Source: Peptococcaceae bacterium (lineage in GTDB: Bacteria > Bacillota > Peptococcia > Peptococcales > Peptococcaceae). Taken from it: a stretch of DNA of 32,651 bases. A model generated the notes under the pieces. It made no database searches, was not told where the DNA came from, and was given only the letters and a program-made list of their open reading frames with translations. Numbering within the stretch: the stretch's first letter is position 1; every line of letters starts with the position of its first letter. The position numbers were made by a program, and so were the translations under genes. Below are positions 1 to 8,123 of this stretch, in pieces. The DNA is taken from positions 1 through 32,651 of the forward strand of contig JAHZHI010000020.1 of the NCBI GenBank assembly GCA_019420345.1, read 5' to 3'.

Positions 1-15
1 GAGGCTTAAGACGAG

Positions 16-43
16 AAAAAGGCCACCTTGCGGTGACCTTTTT
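16..43 (-). terminator. Intrinsic terminator of the arginine operon
   Basis: Read on the minus strand this is a 12-bp stem (AAAAAGGTCACC with GGTGGCCTTTTT, one G-U wobble) closed by a GCAA tetraloop of the GNRA type, and the stem ends in a run of U. It lies 45 bases past the argH stop. On the plus strand the wobble becomes a C-A mismatch, so minus-strand use is preferred. Confidence 0.85.
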
Positions 44-55
44 CGACAAGCTGAA

Positions 56-78
56 GCACTGAATAAAACATTCAGTGC
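56..78. repeat. Perfect 9-bp inverted repeat between argH and the operon terminator
   Basis: The arms GCACTGAAT and ATTCAGTGC flank a 5-base spacer. No U-tract follows on either strand, so it is not a terminator by itself. The core TGAAT-N5-ATTCA resembles an ArgR operator (TGAAT-N4-ATTCA), but the spacer is one base too long. It may simply be a 3'-end stabilising hairpin placed ahead of the true terminator. Confidence 0.6.
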
Positions 79-87
79 TCAATAATA

Positions 88-1506
88 TTAAAATTGTCTT
101 TCTTCCACCATTTTATCATGGGAAGCCTTTATATCATTAAGAAACATTTCATTTTGCTGAATAGAGAATTGCACTTGCTGTGGACTTGGCGCACCAATAG
201 TTTGACGTTTATGAATACATGTATCGATAGAAATTTTGTCATAAATATCTTCATCAATTAATGCAGAAAACGCTTTAAACTCATCCATTGAACAATCATC
301 AAGCGCCTTTCCGTTCATGATACAATACGCAACAGCTTCACCAACAATTGCATGTGCATCACGGAATGGAATACCTTTTGTAACAAGATAATCTGCAAAG
401 TCTGTCGCATTGGTGAAACCACCAGCTGCAGCCCGACGCATATTCGCTTCTTTGAAAGTTGCGGTTGCAAGCATGCGTTCAAAGATTAATAGGCACTTTT
501 TCCAGGTGTCAACAGTGTCAAATACACCTTCTTTGTCTTCCTGCATATCTTTATTGTATGCAAGCGGAAGCCCCTTCATTGTTGTCAGCAAGCCAAGAAG
601 AGCTCCATAAACACGGCCAGTTTTTCCGCGAACCAATTCAGCCACGTCTGGGTTTTTCTTCTGAGGCATGATGCTGCTGCCAGTACTATAGGCATCATCT
701 AAGTCAATAAAAGCAAATTCTTGACTTGCCCACAAAATAATTTCCTCGCAGAAGCGACTTAAGTGCATCATGCTGATCGACGCGTCGCTTAAAAATTCTA
801 ACGCAAAATCTCTATCACTGACACCATCCAACGAATTTAAACATGGAGCATCAAAATGTAACATTTGTGCTGTTTGATTGCGATCTAATGGAAAAGTTGT
901 TCCTGCAAGTGCTCCACTCCCAAGTGGCATAATATTGTTACGTTCAAGCCACGAATCCAATCTTTGATAATCACGCTTAAACATTTCAAAATATGCCATC
1001 AAATGATGACCGAGCGTAATTGGTTGCGCACGTTGAAGATGTGTATAACCTGGCATCGCTGTTTCAAGATGTTTCTTAGCAATATCTATTAAGGTTTCAA
1101 GGAATTCGATCAATTGCGCTTGTATAGTCATGACTTCATGCCGCAGATACATACGCATGTCGACTGCGACTTGGTCATTACGACTGCGTCCAGTGTGTAG
1201 TTTTTTCCCTACATCACCAACTTTTTGAGTAAGCAATACTTCCATATTCATATGAATATCTTCATCAGAAGGATTAAAGGTTACTTTACCTTCTTCGATT
1301 TCTTCAAGGATGTCACGCAAGCCTTGTACCAATGTTTGCGCTTCTTCCATTGTAATTACACCAACGTTTCCCAACATGGTCGCATGTGCAATACTACCTT
1401 GAATATCCCAATAATATAATTTCTGGTCAAAGCTAATGGAAGAATGAAAATCTTCCATTAGCTTATCGCTATCTTTGCTAAATCTTCCGCCCCACAGTTT
1501 TGCCAT
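88..1506 (-). CDS. argH: Argininosuccinate lyase
   Basis: Last step of arginine synthesis: cytosolic homotetramer that splits argininosuccinate into arginine and fumarate. The 472-residue length is normal for the family. Visible motifs are HTGRSRNDQ (residues 104-112), the GYTHLQRAQP loop (153-162) with Thr155-His156 of the active site, and the fumarase/lyase superfamily signature GSSIMPQKKNPD (276-287), whose serine loop carries the catalytic acid. The start ATG has a GTGAGG ribosome site about 8 bases upstream. It is the last gene of the arginine operon, 13 bases after argG, and is followed by an inverted repeat and an intrinsic terminator. Nothing looks degraded. Identification is from motifs and overall sequence and is secure. 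Confidence 0.98.
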   Translation of the reverse strand: MAKLWGGRFSKDSDKLMEDFHSSISFDQKLYYWDIQGSIAHATMLGNVGVITMEEAQTLVQGLRDILEEIEEGKVTFNPSDEDIHMNMEVLLTQKVGDVGKKLHTGRSRNDQVAVDMRMYLRHEVMTIQAQLIEFLETLIDIAKKHLETAMPGYTHLQRAQPITLGHHLMAYFEMFKRDYQRLDSWLERNNIMPLGSGALAGTTFPLDRNQTAQMLHFDAPCLNSLDGVSDRDFALEFLSDASISMMHLSRFCEEIILWASQEFAFIDLDDAYSTGSSIMPQKKNPDVAELVRGKTGRVYGALLGLLTTMKGLPLAYNKDMQEDKEGVFDTVDTWKKCLLIFERMLATATFKEANMRRAAAGGFTNATDFADYLVTKGIPFRDAHAIVGEAVAYCIMNGKALDDCSMDEFKAFSALIDEDIYDKISIDTCIHKRQTIGAPSPQQVQFSIQQNEMFLNDIKASHDKMVEERQF

Positions 1507-1519
1507 AGCAATGCCTCAC

Positions 1520-2725
1520 TTACTTATTAAGATTTTGCTTCATCAGAGCATTAACCTTCAATGGAAGGCCAAACAGATTGATGAAACCTTCTGCGTCTGC
1601 TTGGTTATAAACTTCATCTTCACCAAAAGTAACAAATTCCTCGTTATAAAGAGAATATGGAGATGTCATACCAGCCGTAGTAACTCTTCCCTTATAAAGC
1701 TTCAAACGAACTTCACCAGAGCAAGTTTCTTGTGTCTTATCAATGAATGCATCAAGTGCTTCCTTCAATGGAGTGTACCAAAGTCCATCATATACCAACT
1801 GAGCGTATTTTACGCCTGCAGTTGCTTTAAATGCCATGGTATCACGATCCAAGGTCAGAGATTCCAAACCTTGATGTGCTACATGAAGAATGGTGCCGCC
1901 AGGAGTTTCATAAACGCCACGAGATTTCATGCCAACTAAACGGTTTTCTACAATATCAAGAATACCAATGCCATGTTTTGCACCAAGTTCATTTAATTTT
2001 TCCAACATAGCCAATGGAGCCAGTTCTTCACCGTTTAATTTTACAGCATTCCCTTTTTCGAAAGTAAGGGTAATGTATTCCGGTTCGTTTGGTGCATCTT
2101 CTGGACGATTGCAGATAAGATAAAGATCATCTAATGGTTCATTAGCAGGGTCTTCCAGATCAGCCCCTTCATGAGATAAGTGCAGCACATTGCGGTCCAT
2201 GCTATATGGGCGTTTTTTGGTAACAGGAACCGGAATATTATGTGCGTTAGCGAAATCAACAGCGTCTTCACGGCTCTTGATGTCCCAAATGCGCCATGGA
2301 GCAATAATTTTTGTCGCAGGGCTTAATGCCTTAATGGTCAATTCAAAACGCACCTGGTCATTTCCTTTACCTGTTGCGCCATGGGCAATGTAATCTGCGC
2401 CTTCCTTTTGCGCAACTTCAACAAGCGCTTTCGCAATTAAAGGACGTGCGCAAGAAGTGCCAAGAAGATAACCGCCTTCATACAGCGCGCCAGAACGGAT
2501 AACCGGATAAACGTAATCACGAACAAATTCTTCTTTAAGATCAGCAATGTAAACTTTGCTTGCACCAGAAGCCAGTGCTTTGTCATGAACGACGTTAAGT
2601 TCATCCCCCTGACCAACATCCCCACATACTGCAATGACTTCACAGTTGTCATAGTTTTCTTTCAACCAAGGAATGATAATAGACGTATCAAGACCACCAG
2701 AATAAGCTAATACTACTTTAGACAT
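1520..2725 (-). CDS. argG: Argininosuccinate synthase
   Basis: Condenses citrulline and aspartate with ATP to give argininosuccinate. The 401-residue protein opens with the ATP-pyrophosphatase P-loop AYSGGLDTS (residues 7-15) and carries the second family signature GATGKGNDQVRFE (116-128), which is part of the aspartate and nucleotide site. A strong AGGAGG site lies just upstream of the ATG. It is separated from argF by 23 bases and from argH by 13, with no terminator in either gap, so the three are almost certainly cotranscribed. Length and motifs are standard for bacterial ArgG. Confidence 0.98.
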   Translation of the reverse strand: MSKVVLAYSGGLDTSIIIPWLKENYDNCEVIAVCGDVGQGDELNVVHDKALASGASKVYIADLKEEFVRDYVYPVIRSGALYEGGYLLGTSCARPLIAKALVEVAQKEGADYIAHGATGKGNDQVRFELTIKALSPATKIIAPWRIWDIKSREDAVDFANAHNIPVPVTKKRPYSMDRNVLHLSHEGADLEDPANEPLDDLYLICNRPEDAPNEPEYITLTFEKGNAVKLNGEELAPLAMLEKLNELGAKHGIGILDIVENRLVGMKSRGVYETPGGTILHVAHQGLESLTLDRDTMAFKATAGVKYAQLVYDGLWYTPLKEALDAFIDKTQETCSGEVRLKLYKGRVTTAGMTSPYSLYNEEFVTFGEDEVYNQADAEGFINLFGLPLKVNALMKQNLNK

Positions 2726-2748
2726 GAATACTCCTCCTAAATAATCAA

Positions 2749-3675
2749 TTACATAATGCTAGCCATAATCGCTTTGTGAGCATGCATACGATTTTCAGCT
2801 TCATCAAAAATAACACTGCGTGGATGTTCCAAAACATCTTCAGTTACTTCATAGCCACGATAAGCAGGCAGACAATGCATAAAAATTGCATCCTCTTTTG
2901 CCAAAGCAAACATTTCAGAATCAATCTGATATCCAACAAAGGCTTTTGCTCGAGCCTCTTTTTCATCTTCTTGTCCCATACTAGCCCAAGTATCAGTATA
3001 TACAATATCAGCATTTTTCACAACGGCTTTTGGATCGCTTGTTAAAACCAACTGGCAATTATTCTCATTTGCAATGCCCTGGGCATAAGCCACAATTTCC
3101 GCATCCGGTTTATAACCCTCTGGAGTAGCGATTCCAACATTCATTCCACATTTTAACATGCCAATCATTAATGAATGTGTCATATTATTGCCATCACCAA
3201 CGTAGCAGAAATCCAAACCTGCTAAATGTCCTTTCTGTTCTTTGATAGTAATCAAATCCGCAATAACCTGGGTTGGATGATAGGTATCGGTAAGCCCATT
3301 AATTACTGGAACATCAGCATATTTTGCAAAAGCTTCCACTTCTGCTTGTTCATAGGTTCTAATCAAAATACCATCTACATAACGTGCCAACACGCGTGCA
3401 GTATCCTGAACAGGCTCACCTCGACCGATCTGTAGATCCTTCGTACTTAAAAATAATGCCTGTCCACCAAGCTGGTACATACCAACTTCAAAAGATACGC
3501 GCGTACGTGTAGATGATTTCTGAAAAATCATCGCGAGAGACTTCCCTTGAAGATACGGATGAGGGATGCCTTTTTTTTGTTTATCTTTCAAATCTAACCC
3601 CAAATCGACGATGGATTGGATCTCTTCACCAGTAAAATCACGCAGTGTTAAAAAATCTCTATCCTTAAGGTTCAT
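2749..3675 (-). CDS. argF: Ornithine carbamoyltransferase (anabolic)
   Basis: Transfers the carbamoyl group from carbamoyl phosphate to ornithine, giving citrulline. The 308 residues carry the carbamoyl-phosphate loop KSSTRTRVSFE (53-63), HPTQ (133-136), the ornithine-binding SMG loop (232-234) and the HCLP motif (267-270) with the catalytic cysteine. Placement between biosynthetic arg genes argues for the anabolic rather than the catabolic ArcB role. The start codon overlaps the stop of the preceding unknown gene by four bases (ATGA) with an AAGGAG site upstream, a sign of translational coupling. No carbamoyl-phosphate synthase gene lies in the window. Confidence 0.97.
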   Translation of the reverse strand: MNLKDRDFLTLRDFTGEEIQSIVDLGLDLKDKQKKGIPHPYLQGKSLAMIFQKSSTRTRVSFEVGMYQLGGQALFLSTKDLQIGRGEPVQDTARVLARYVDGILIRTYEQAEVEAFAKYADVPVINGLTDTYHPTQVIADLITIKEQKGHLAGLDFCYVGDGNNMTHSLMIGMLKCGMNVGIATPEGYKPDAEIVAYAQGIANENNCQLVLTSDPKAVVKNADIVYTDTWASMGQEDEKEARAKAFVGYQIDSEMFALAKEDAIFMHCLPAYRGYEVTEDVLEHPRSVIFDEAENRMHAHKAIMASIM

Positions 3676-4001
3676 TGAGCTTCTCCTTTCATGTTACCAC
3701 TATAAAATACAATATTTTTAAATCCTACACACGCAGCAATATAATATGGCCGTAATTTAAAATATTCAAGCTGATCCACAATCAACGAAATTGGTTCTTC
3801 ATCTGCATTTAAAAAATGAATGCGGCAGATATTATCCCGGACTTCAAAATCAACATTATACAGCCAGCCACTCTCAGGTTGATCTAAAACCTTATATTTA
3901 AGATTTACATATTTTAATTTACCGAGCGATTCATAAATCGTTTGATGAGCAGCTTCGATCATTTCATAAGGATCCTTGCATATGATTTCTCTGTCAATCA
4001 T
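3672..4001 (-). CDS. Unrecognised 109-residue protein coupled to tyrA and argF
   Basis: I do not recognise this protein and assign no function. It is small, soluble-looking and mixed alpha/beta by eye: an N-terminal amphipathic helix (about residues 5-23), two likely beta strands (27-35 and 40-55), a second helix (about 68-80) and a hydrophobic C-terminal strand. There is no signal peptide or membrane segment. The first in-frame ATG at 4022 overlaps the tyrA stop, but a clear AAAGGAG sits 8 bases before the ATG at 4001, so the shorter form is chosen; the extra seven codons would be the ribosome site itself. It starts 20 bases after tyrA and overlaps argF by four bases, so it should be made together with both. 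The coupling suggests a real gene with a role tied to these enzymes, but that is inference. Confidence 0.8.
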   Translation of the reverse strand: MIDREIICKDPYEMIEAAHQTIYESLGKLKYVNLKYKVLDQPESGWLYNVDFEVRDNICRIHFLNADEEPISLIVDQLEYFKLRPYYIAACVGFKNIVFYSGNMKGEAQ

Positions 4002-4021
4002 TAACGAATCTCCTTTCAGCA

Positions 4022-4867
4022 TTACTGAACATGATCGTTACTCCACTCTTTTCTAACTCTACCATCCTTTAATAACTTCTCAAGTTTTTCAGAATCATTG
4101 GCATGTAACACATCACGATACTCAATAAGATGATTAATAATTTCCTCAATCTCATCTTCCAGATAATCTGCATTTCGTAAAAATAGATCTGTCCACATTT
4201 TTTCATCAAGACGAGCAACACGTGTTAAATCACGAAAACTCCCTGCACTATATCCTTCTTCACGCAACATCGTTGGACTTTTAATATATGCACTCGAAAC
4301 AATATGCGCTAACTGAGATGTATATGCAATAATTTGATCATGTGTTTCCGGTGTTGATGCTACGAGTTTTCTAAAACCTAATGCGTAAACATAGTCTTCA
4401 AGCAAATTCCAATCAATATGATAATCAATATCTGGATCTTTTGTCATAACCAAGCTAGCACCTTGAAAAAGATTCACTAAAGAATGTTCATAACCAAACA
4501 ATTCTCTTCCCGCCATCGGATGCATTCCAATATATTGCGGTCCATTGACAGAAAAATACTCTTTAAAACAAGCCATTATATCTCTTTTAACACCGCAAAC
4601 ATCAAGAACAAGTCCACTTTTGTTCATAATACCATGGTTTTTTTTAACAAAGTCAATAATATTTTTAGGTGTCATTGCCAATACAGTGACATCGGCATCT
4701 TGAAGATCAGCTTCACCACCGATGTATGCAATTGATTCTTCATCTAATGCTAAAGCTAAAGTTTTGTCATCTTTATCTATACCAACAACTTTTGCGTCAG
4801 TATACGTTGATAAAGCCTTTGCAAGTGAGCCACCAATAAGCCCAAGACCTACAATAAGGACTTTCAT
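4022..4867 (-). CDS. tyrA: Prephenate dehydrogenase (TyrA family, no ACT domain)
   Basis: Oxidative decarboxylation of prephenate (or arogenate) to a tyrosine precursor. The 281-residue protein starts with a Rossmann NAD(P) fingerprint GLGLIGGSLA (7-16) and carries HPMAG (116-120, with the conserved catalytic-site histidine), the helical dimerisation-domain motif TSQLAH (183-188), and GSFRDLTRVA (209-218). It ends soon after the dehydrogenase domain, so there is no room for a C-terminal ACT regulatory domain or a fused chorismate mutase. Prephenate versus arogenate preference cannot be read from the sequence. Its ATG overlaps the argD stop by four bases. An aromatic-pathway gene inside an arginine operon is unusual. 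Confidence 0.93.
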   Translation of the reverse strand: MKVLIVGLGLIGGSLAKALSTYTDAKVVGIDKDDKTLALALDEESIAYIGGEADLQDADVTVLAMTPKNIIDFVKKNHGIMNKSGLVLDVCGVKRDIMACFKEYFSVNGPQYIGMHPMAGRELFGYEHSLVNLFQGASLVMTKDPDIDYHIDWNLLEDYVYALGFRKLVASTPETHDQIIAYTSQLAHIVSSAYIKSPTMLREEGYSAGSFRDLTRVARLDEKMWTDLFLRNADYLEDEIEEIINHLIEYRDVLHANDSEKLEKLLKDGRVRKEWSNDHVQ

Positions 4868-6030
4868 GCCAGCACCTTTTTCAAGATTTCAACAGCTTCA
4901 TCAATTTCGTCCTTTGAAATAACAAGTGGTGGTACAAAACGTAATACTTGTTTTCCTGCTGTACAAATAAGCAGTCCAGACTCTGCTGCAGCAGAAACAA
5001 CATCACCAGGCTTTACGCTGTCATCTAATAAAAGCCCTAACATTAAGCCACGTCCACGTACTTCAAGGACTTTTTTCCCGTCAACACATTCTGCAAGCCG
5101 CTTCGCAAAATATTCACCTTTTTCTTGAACCTGAGCAAGGAATGTATCATCAAAAATAATATCAGCAACAGCGCAGGCAGTGTGAGCAGCCAGAGGATTA
5201 CCACCAAAGGTCGACGCATGATCACCAGGATTAAAAGCTGCGGCAACATGGTTTTTAGCTAGCATAGCGCCCATTGGAACCCCACCTGCAATAGCCTTAG
5301 CCATAGTTACGATATCCGGATGCAAATCAAATTTTTGATGAGCAAAAGCATATCCTGTGCGTCCCATACCAGTCTGAACTTCGTCAATAATAAATAAGAT
5401 ATCTTTTTCTTGACAAATACTTTCAACATGCTTGAGATACGCTTCATCAAGCGCAATAATTCCCGCTTCACCTTGGATCACTTCAAGCATAATGGCGCAA
5501 GTGTCATCATCAATCATCTGATCCAACATTTCAATGTTATTTGCTTCTGTATACTTAAATCCTTCTGGAAGTGGTGCAAACCCATTCTGATATTTTGTTT
5601 GGCCAGTTGCTTTTAACGCACCAAGCGTGCGACCGTGGAAAGACTGGATCATAGAAATAATGGTACTGCGCCCATTCCCATATTTTCTTGCCAGCTTAAT
5701 TGCAGACTCATTTGCTTCAGCACCACTGTTGCAAAAGAAAGCTTTTCCAAGGCCACTTGCTTTGCAAAGTTTCTCAGCCAGTTCAATTTGAGGGATATTC
5801 CAATATAAGTTTGAAATGTGAATTAAGGTTTCAGCCTGTTCTTGAATCGCTTTGACGATTGCTGGATGGCGATACCCCAGGCTATTAACTGCAATACCAC
5901 TAACCATATCAATATATTTTTTTCCTGTATTATCAGTCAAATAGACACCTTCACCTTTTTCAATTACAATTGGCGCTTGACTATACGTACCCATAATATA
6001 CTGCTGACCTTTTTCAATCATATTATTCAT
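4864..6030 (-). CDS. argD: Acetylornithine aminotransferase
   Basis: PLP-dependent class III aminotransferase that converts N-acetylglutamate semialdehyde to N-acetylornithine; such enzymes may also serve lysine synthesis. With the start at 6030 the protein has 388 residues, the usual length. Motifs: phosphate-binding NSGAEANE (101-108), DEVQ (216-219) with the aspartate that contacts the PLP ring, and the Schiff-base lysine at about residue 245 in AKAIAGG. The frame stays open to 6150, but that stretch lies inside argB; the ATG at 6030 has GGGAGG 8 bases upstream and overlaps the argB stop by eight bases. The stop overlaps the tyrA start (ATGA). Confidence 0.97.
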   Translation of the reverse strand: MNNMIEKGQQYIMGTYSQAPIVIEKGEGVYLTDNTGKKYIDMVSGIAVNSLGYRHPAIVKAIQEQAETLIHISNLYWNIPQIELAEKLCKASGLGKAFFCNSGAEANESAIKLARKYGNGRSTIISMIQSFHGRTLGALKATGQTKYQNGFAPLPEGFKYTEANNIEMLDQMIDDDTCAIMLEVIQGEAGIIALDEAYLKHVESICQEKDILFIIDEVQTGMGRTGYAFAHQKFDLHPDIVTMAKAIAGGVPMGAMLAKNHVAAAFNPGDHASTFGGNPLAAHTACAVADIIFDDTFLAQVQEKGEYFAKRLAECVDGKKVLEVRGRGLMLGLLLDDSVKPGDVVSAAAESGLLICTAGKQVLRFVPPLVISKDEIDEAVEILKKVLA

Positions 6031-6904
6031 CTTGTTTGCCTCCCATGACCATGGTTCCAACACCATCGTCAGTAAATAATTCAAGTAATAAACTATGCTG
6101 CATCTGTCCATTAATAATATGTGCGCTTTGTACACCATTCTCAATAGCATGCTTGCAACATGCTGCTTTTGGTATCATACCGCCATAAATAACGCCTTCT
6201 TTTTCAAGTTGATCCAAACGATCAGTTGTAACTTGACTAATTCGCGTGCCATTGCGGTCGAGAATACCATCAGTGTCTGTAAGCAAGAAAAACTTATCCG
6301 CTTTTAATGCGGCTGCAATAGCGGCAGCCGCCGTATCACCGTTTATATTGTAACGCCCACCATTATCATCAAGACCTATTGGTGAAATAACAGGAATATA
6401 TTCTTTTGCTAACGCATTGCGAATAAGATCTGGCCTAATTTTGGTTATTTCACCAACATAGCCAAGGTCAACCAAATGATTGTCTTTGTCATAGTGCAGT
6501 TTTTTCTTTGCTTGTATTGTACCACCATCAATCCCGCTTAATCCAACGGCATTGCCACCATGCTTTTGCAAAAGGGCAACGATTTCTTGATTAACTTTGC
6601 CAATCAATACCATTTGCGCGATCTCTAAAACTTCTCGATCGGTTACACGCAACCCATCAACGAATTTACATTGATAGTTTTCTTTTTCAAGCCAATAGTT
6701 TATATCAGGACCGCCACCATGTACAAGTATTGGATTCATACCTACAAAACGCATCAAAACAATATCGGAAATGACTTTTTCACGCATTTCCTTATCAACC
6801 ATGGCATGACCACCATATTTTATTACAATTGTAGTACCGTAAAACTTTTTAATATAAGGCAGTGCTTCTACAAGTACCTCTGCCGTATGATTGCCGAATT
6901 CCAT
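6023..6904 (-). CDS. argB: Acetylglutamate kinase, probably arginine-inhibited type
   Basis: Phosphorylates N-acetylglutamate, the committed step of the cyclic arginine route. The 293-residue protein has the kinase lysine in IVIKYGGHA (Lys29), the HGGGP glycine loop (62-66) and FVDGLRVTD (81-89). About 24 residues precede the kinase core (helix with LPYIKKFYG). In this family such an N-terminal helix, with the longer length, marks the hexameric arginine-feedback-inhibited enzymes and is missing from the shorter arginine-insensitive E. coli type. Feedback control is therefore inferred from family knowledge. Its AGGAG ribosome site is made from the last codons of argJ, 5 bases away; it overlaps argD by eight bases. 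Confidence 0.97.
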   Translation of the reverse strand: MEFGNHTAEVLVEALPYIKKFYGTTIVIKYGGHAMVDKEMREKVISDIVLMRFVGMNPILVHGGGPDINYWLEKENYQCKFVDGLRVTDREVLEIAQMVLIGKVNQEIVALLQKHGGNAVGLSGIDGGTIQAKKKLHYDKDNHLVDLGYVGEITKIRPDLIRNALAKEYIPVISPIGLDDNGGRYNINGDTAAAAIAAALKADKFFLLTDTDGILDRNGTRISQVTTDRLDQLEKEGVIYGGMIPKAACCKHAIENGVQSAHIINGQMQHSLLLELFTDDGVGTMVMGGKQDE

Positions 6905-6909
6905 TTTTA

Positions 6910-8103
6910 TTAACTCCTGTAATCCGCGTTAATGCTGACGTAGTCATGAGTAAGATCACAACCCCAACCGACAGCTTCACCTTTTCCCTCATGCAAATCA
7001 ATCAGAACATCAATTGTATCCTTTGAAAGAAGCGCAAGTGCCTTCTCTTCATCAAATGCAAGGCCCTGCCCACTTTTTGCCACTAGAAGATCGCCAATAT
7101 AGATATCCATTTTATACGGATCAAAGGTTGCTCCTGAATATCCTGCCGCACAAGCAATGCGCCCCCAATTTGCATCGCGACCATACATAGCAGCTTTTAC
7201 GAGACTAGATGATGTCACTGCTCGCGCAATTATTTTTGCATCAGTTGTCGTCAACGCATTTGTTACCTTCACTGAAAATAATTTTGTGGCGCCTTCTCCA
7301 TCCGCAACAATCTGTTTAGCCAAACTAATGCAAACTTCCTTTAGAGCATTCGCAAACAAAGTATATGAATCACTATTTTCACTATCGATAATCTCATTTT
7401 CTGCAAGGCCATTTGCCAGCACAGTTACCATATCATTTGTTGATGTATCACCATCAACAGAAATCATATTGAAACTATCTCCAATTGCAGAGCTTAAGGC
7501 TTTTTGCAACACGTCTGCAGTTATTGCAGCATCGCAAAGAACAAACCCCAGCATAGTTGACATATTTGGGTGAATCATCCCAGCGCCTTTGCACATTCCC
7601 CAAAAATTAACATTTTTACCATCTATTTTAACTGAAACCTGTGCTGTCTTAGGAACGGTATCTGTCGTCATAATACCACGGGAGGCAGATTCAGCACTCT
7701 CGTTAAGCGGCTTCAATGCATCTTTCGCCATTTCAATTCCCGAATTGATCGTATCGACAGGCAGTGGCATTCCAATGACACCCGTAGAAGCAACAATTGT
7801 GTAATTTTCTTTTATATTAAATGTTTGCGCCAATTTTTTTGCAACCGCTTCTGCATCAATGATTCCTTGTTTGCCCATCGCTGCATTTGCAATACCACTA
7901 TTAATAACAATGGCTTGTGCTTTGCCCTCACAAGATAGGTGTGCTTTTGTTACCTGTAAAGGTGCTGCCTGAAACAAATTATTTGTATATACTGCCGCGG
8001 CACTTGCAGCAACATCAGAAAAAACAATCGTAAGATCATCTTTAGCCTTTTTAATACCACAATGTAGGCCGCAAGCCGAATAACCTTTTGGATAGTTGCT
8101 CAT
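6910..8103 (-). CDS. argJ: Glutamate N-acetyltransferase / ornithine acetyltransferase
   Basis: Moves the acetyl group from N-acetylornithine back to glutamate, closing the acetyl cycle; bifunctional members also use acetyl-CoA. The 397-residue precursor self-cleaves to alpha and beta chains. The cleavage segment KGAGMIHPNMSTML (172-185) keeps the nucleophilic threonine (Thr183), but the residue before it is serine where alanine is usual. GDTSTNDM follows at 218-225. The start at 8103 is chosen because AAAGGAG lies 9 bases upstream; an in-frame ATG at 8133 would translate the ribosome site and overlap argC. No argA-type synthase is in the window, so whether ArgJ is mono- or bifunctional is open. 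Confidence 0.97.
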   Translation of the reverse strand: MSNYPKGYSACGLHCGIKKAKDDLTIVFSDVAASAAAVYTNNLFQAAPLQVTKAHLSCEGKAQAIVINSGIANAAMGKQGIIDAEAVAKKLAQTFNIKENYTIVASTGVIGMPLPVDTINSGIEMAKDALKPLNESAESASRGIMTTDTVPKTAQVSVKIDGKNVNFWGMCKGAGMIHPNMSTMLGFVLCDAAITADVLQKALSSAIGDSFNMISVDGDTSTNDMVTVLANGLAENEIIDSENSDSYTLFANALKEVCISLAKQIVADGEGATKLFSVKVTNALTTTDAKIIARAVTSSSLVKAAMYGRDANWGRIACAAGYSGATFDPYKMDIYIGDLLVAKSGQGLAFDEEKALALLSKDTIDVLIDLHEGKGEAVGWGCDLTHDYVSINADYRS

Positions 8104-8123
8104 GTTTTTCTTCTCCTTTATAA

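Noticed and set aside
1475..1939. 154-codon open frame on the plus strand opposite argG/argH
   Set aside because: It lies fully antisense to two certain genes, has no ribosome site and its product resembles nothing.
6031..6150. Upstream extension of argD
   Set aside because: The added residues overlap argB, look unlike the family, and a perfect ribosome site points to the ATG at 6030.
7157..7573. 138-codon open frame antisense to argJ
   Set aside because: Its openness follows from argJ codon use; no start signal and no family likeness.
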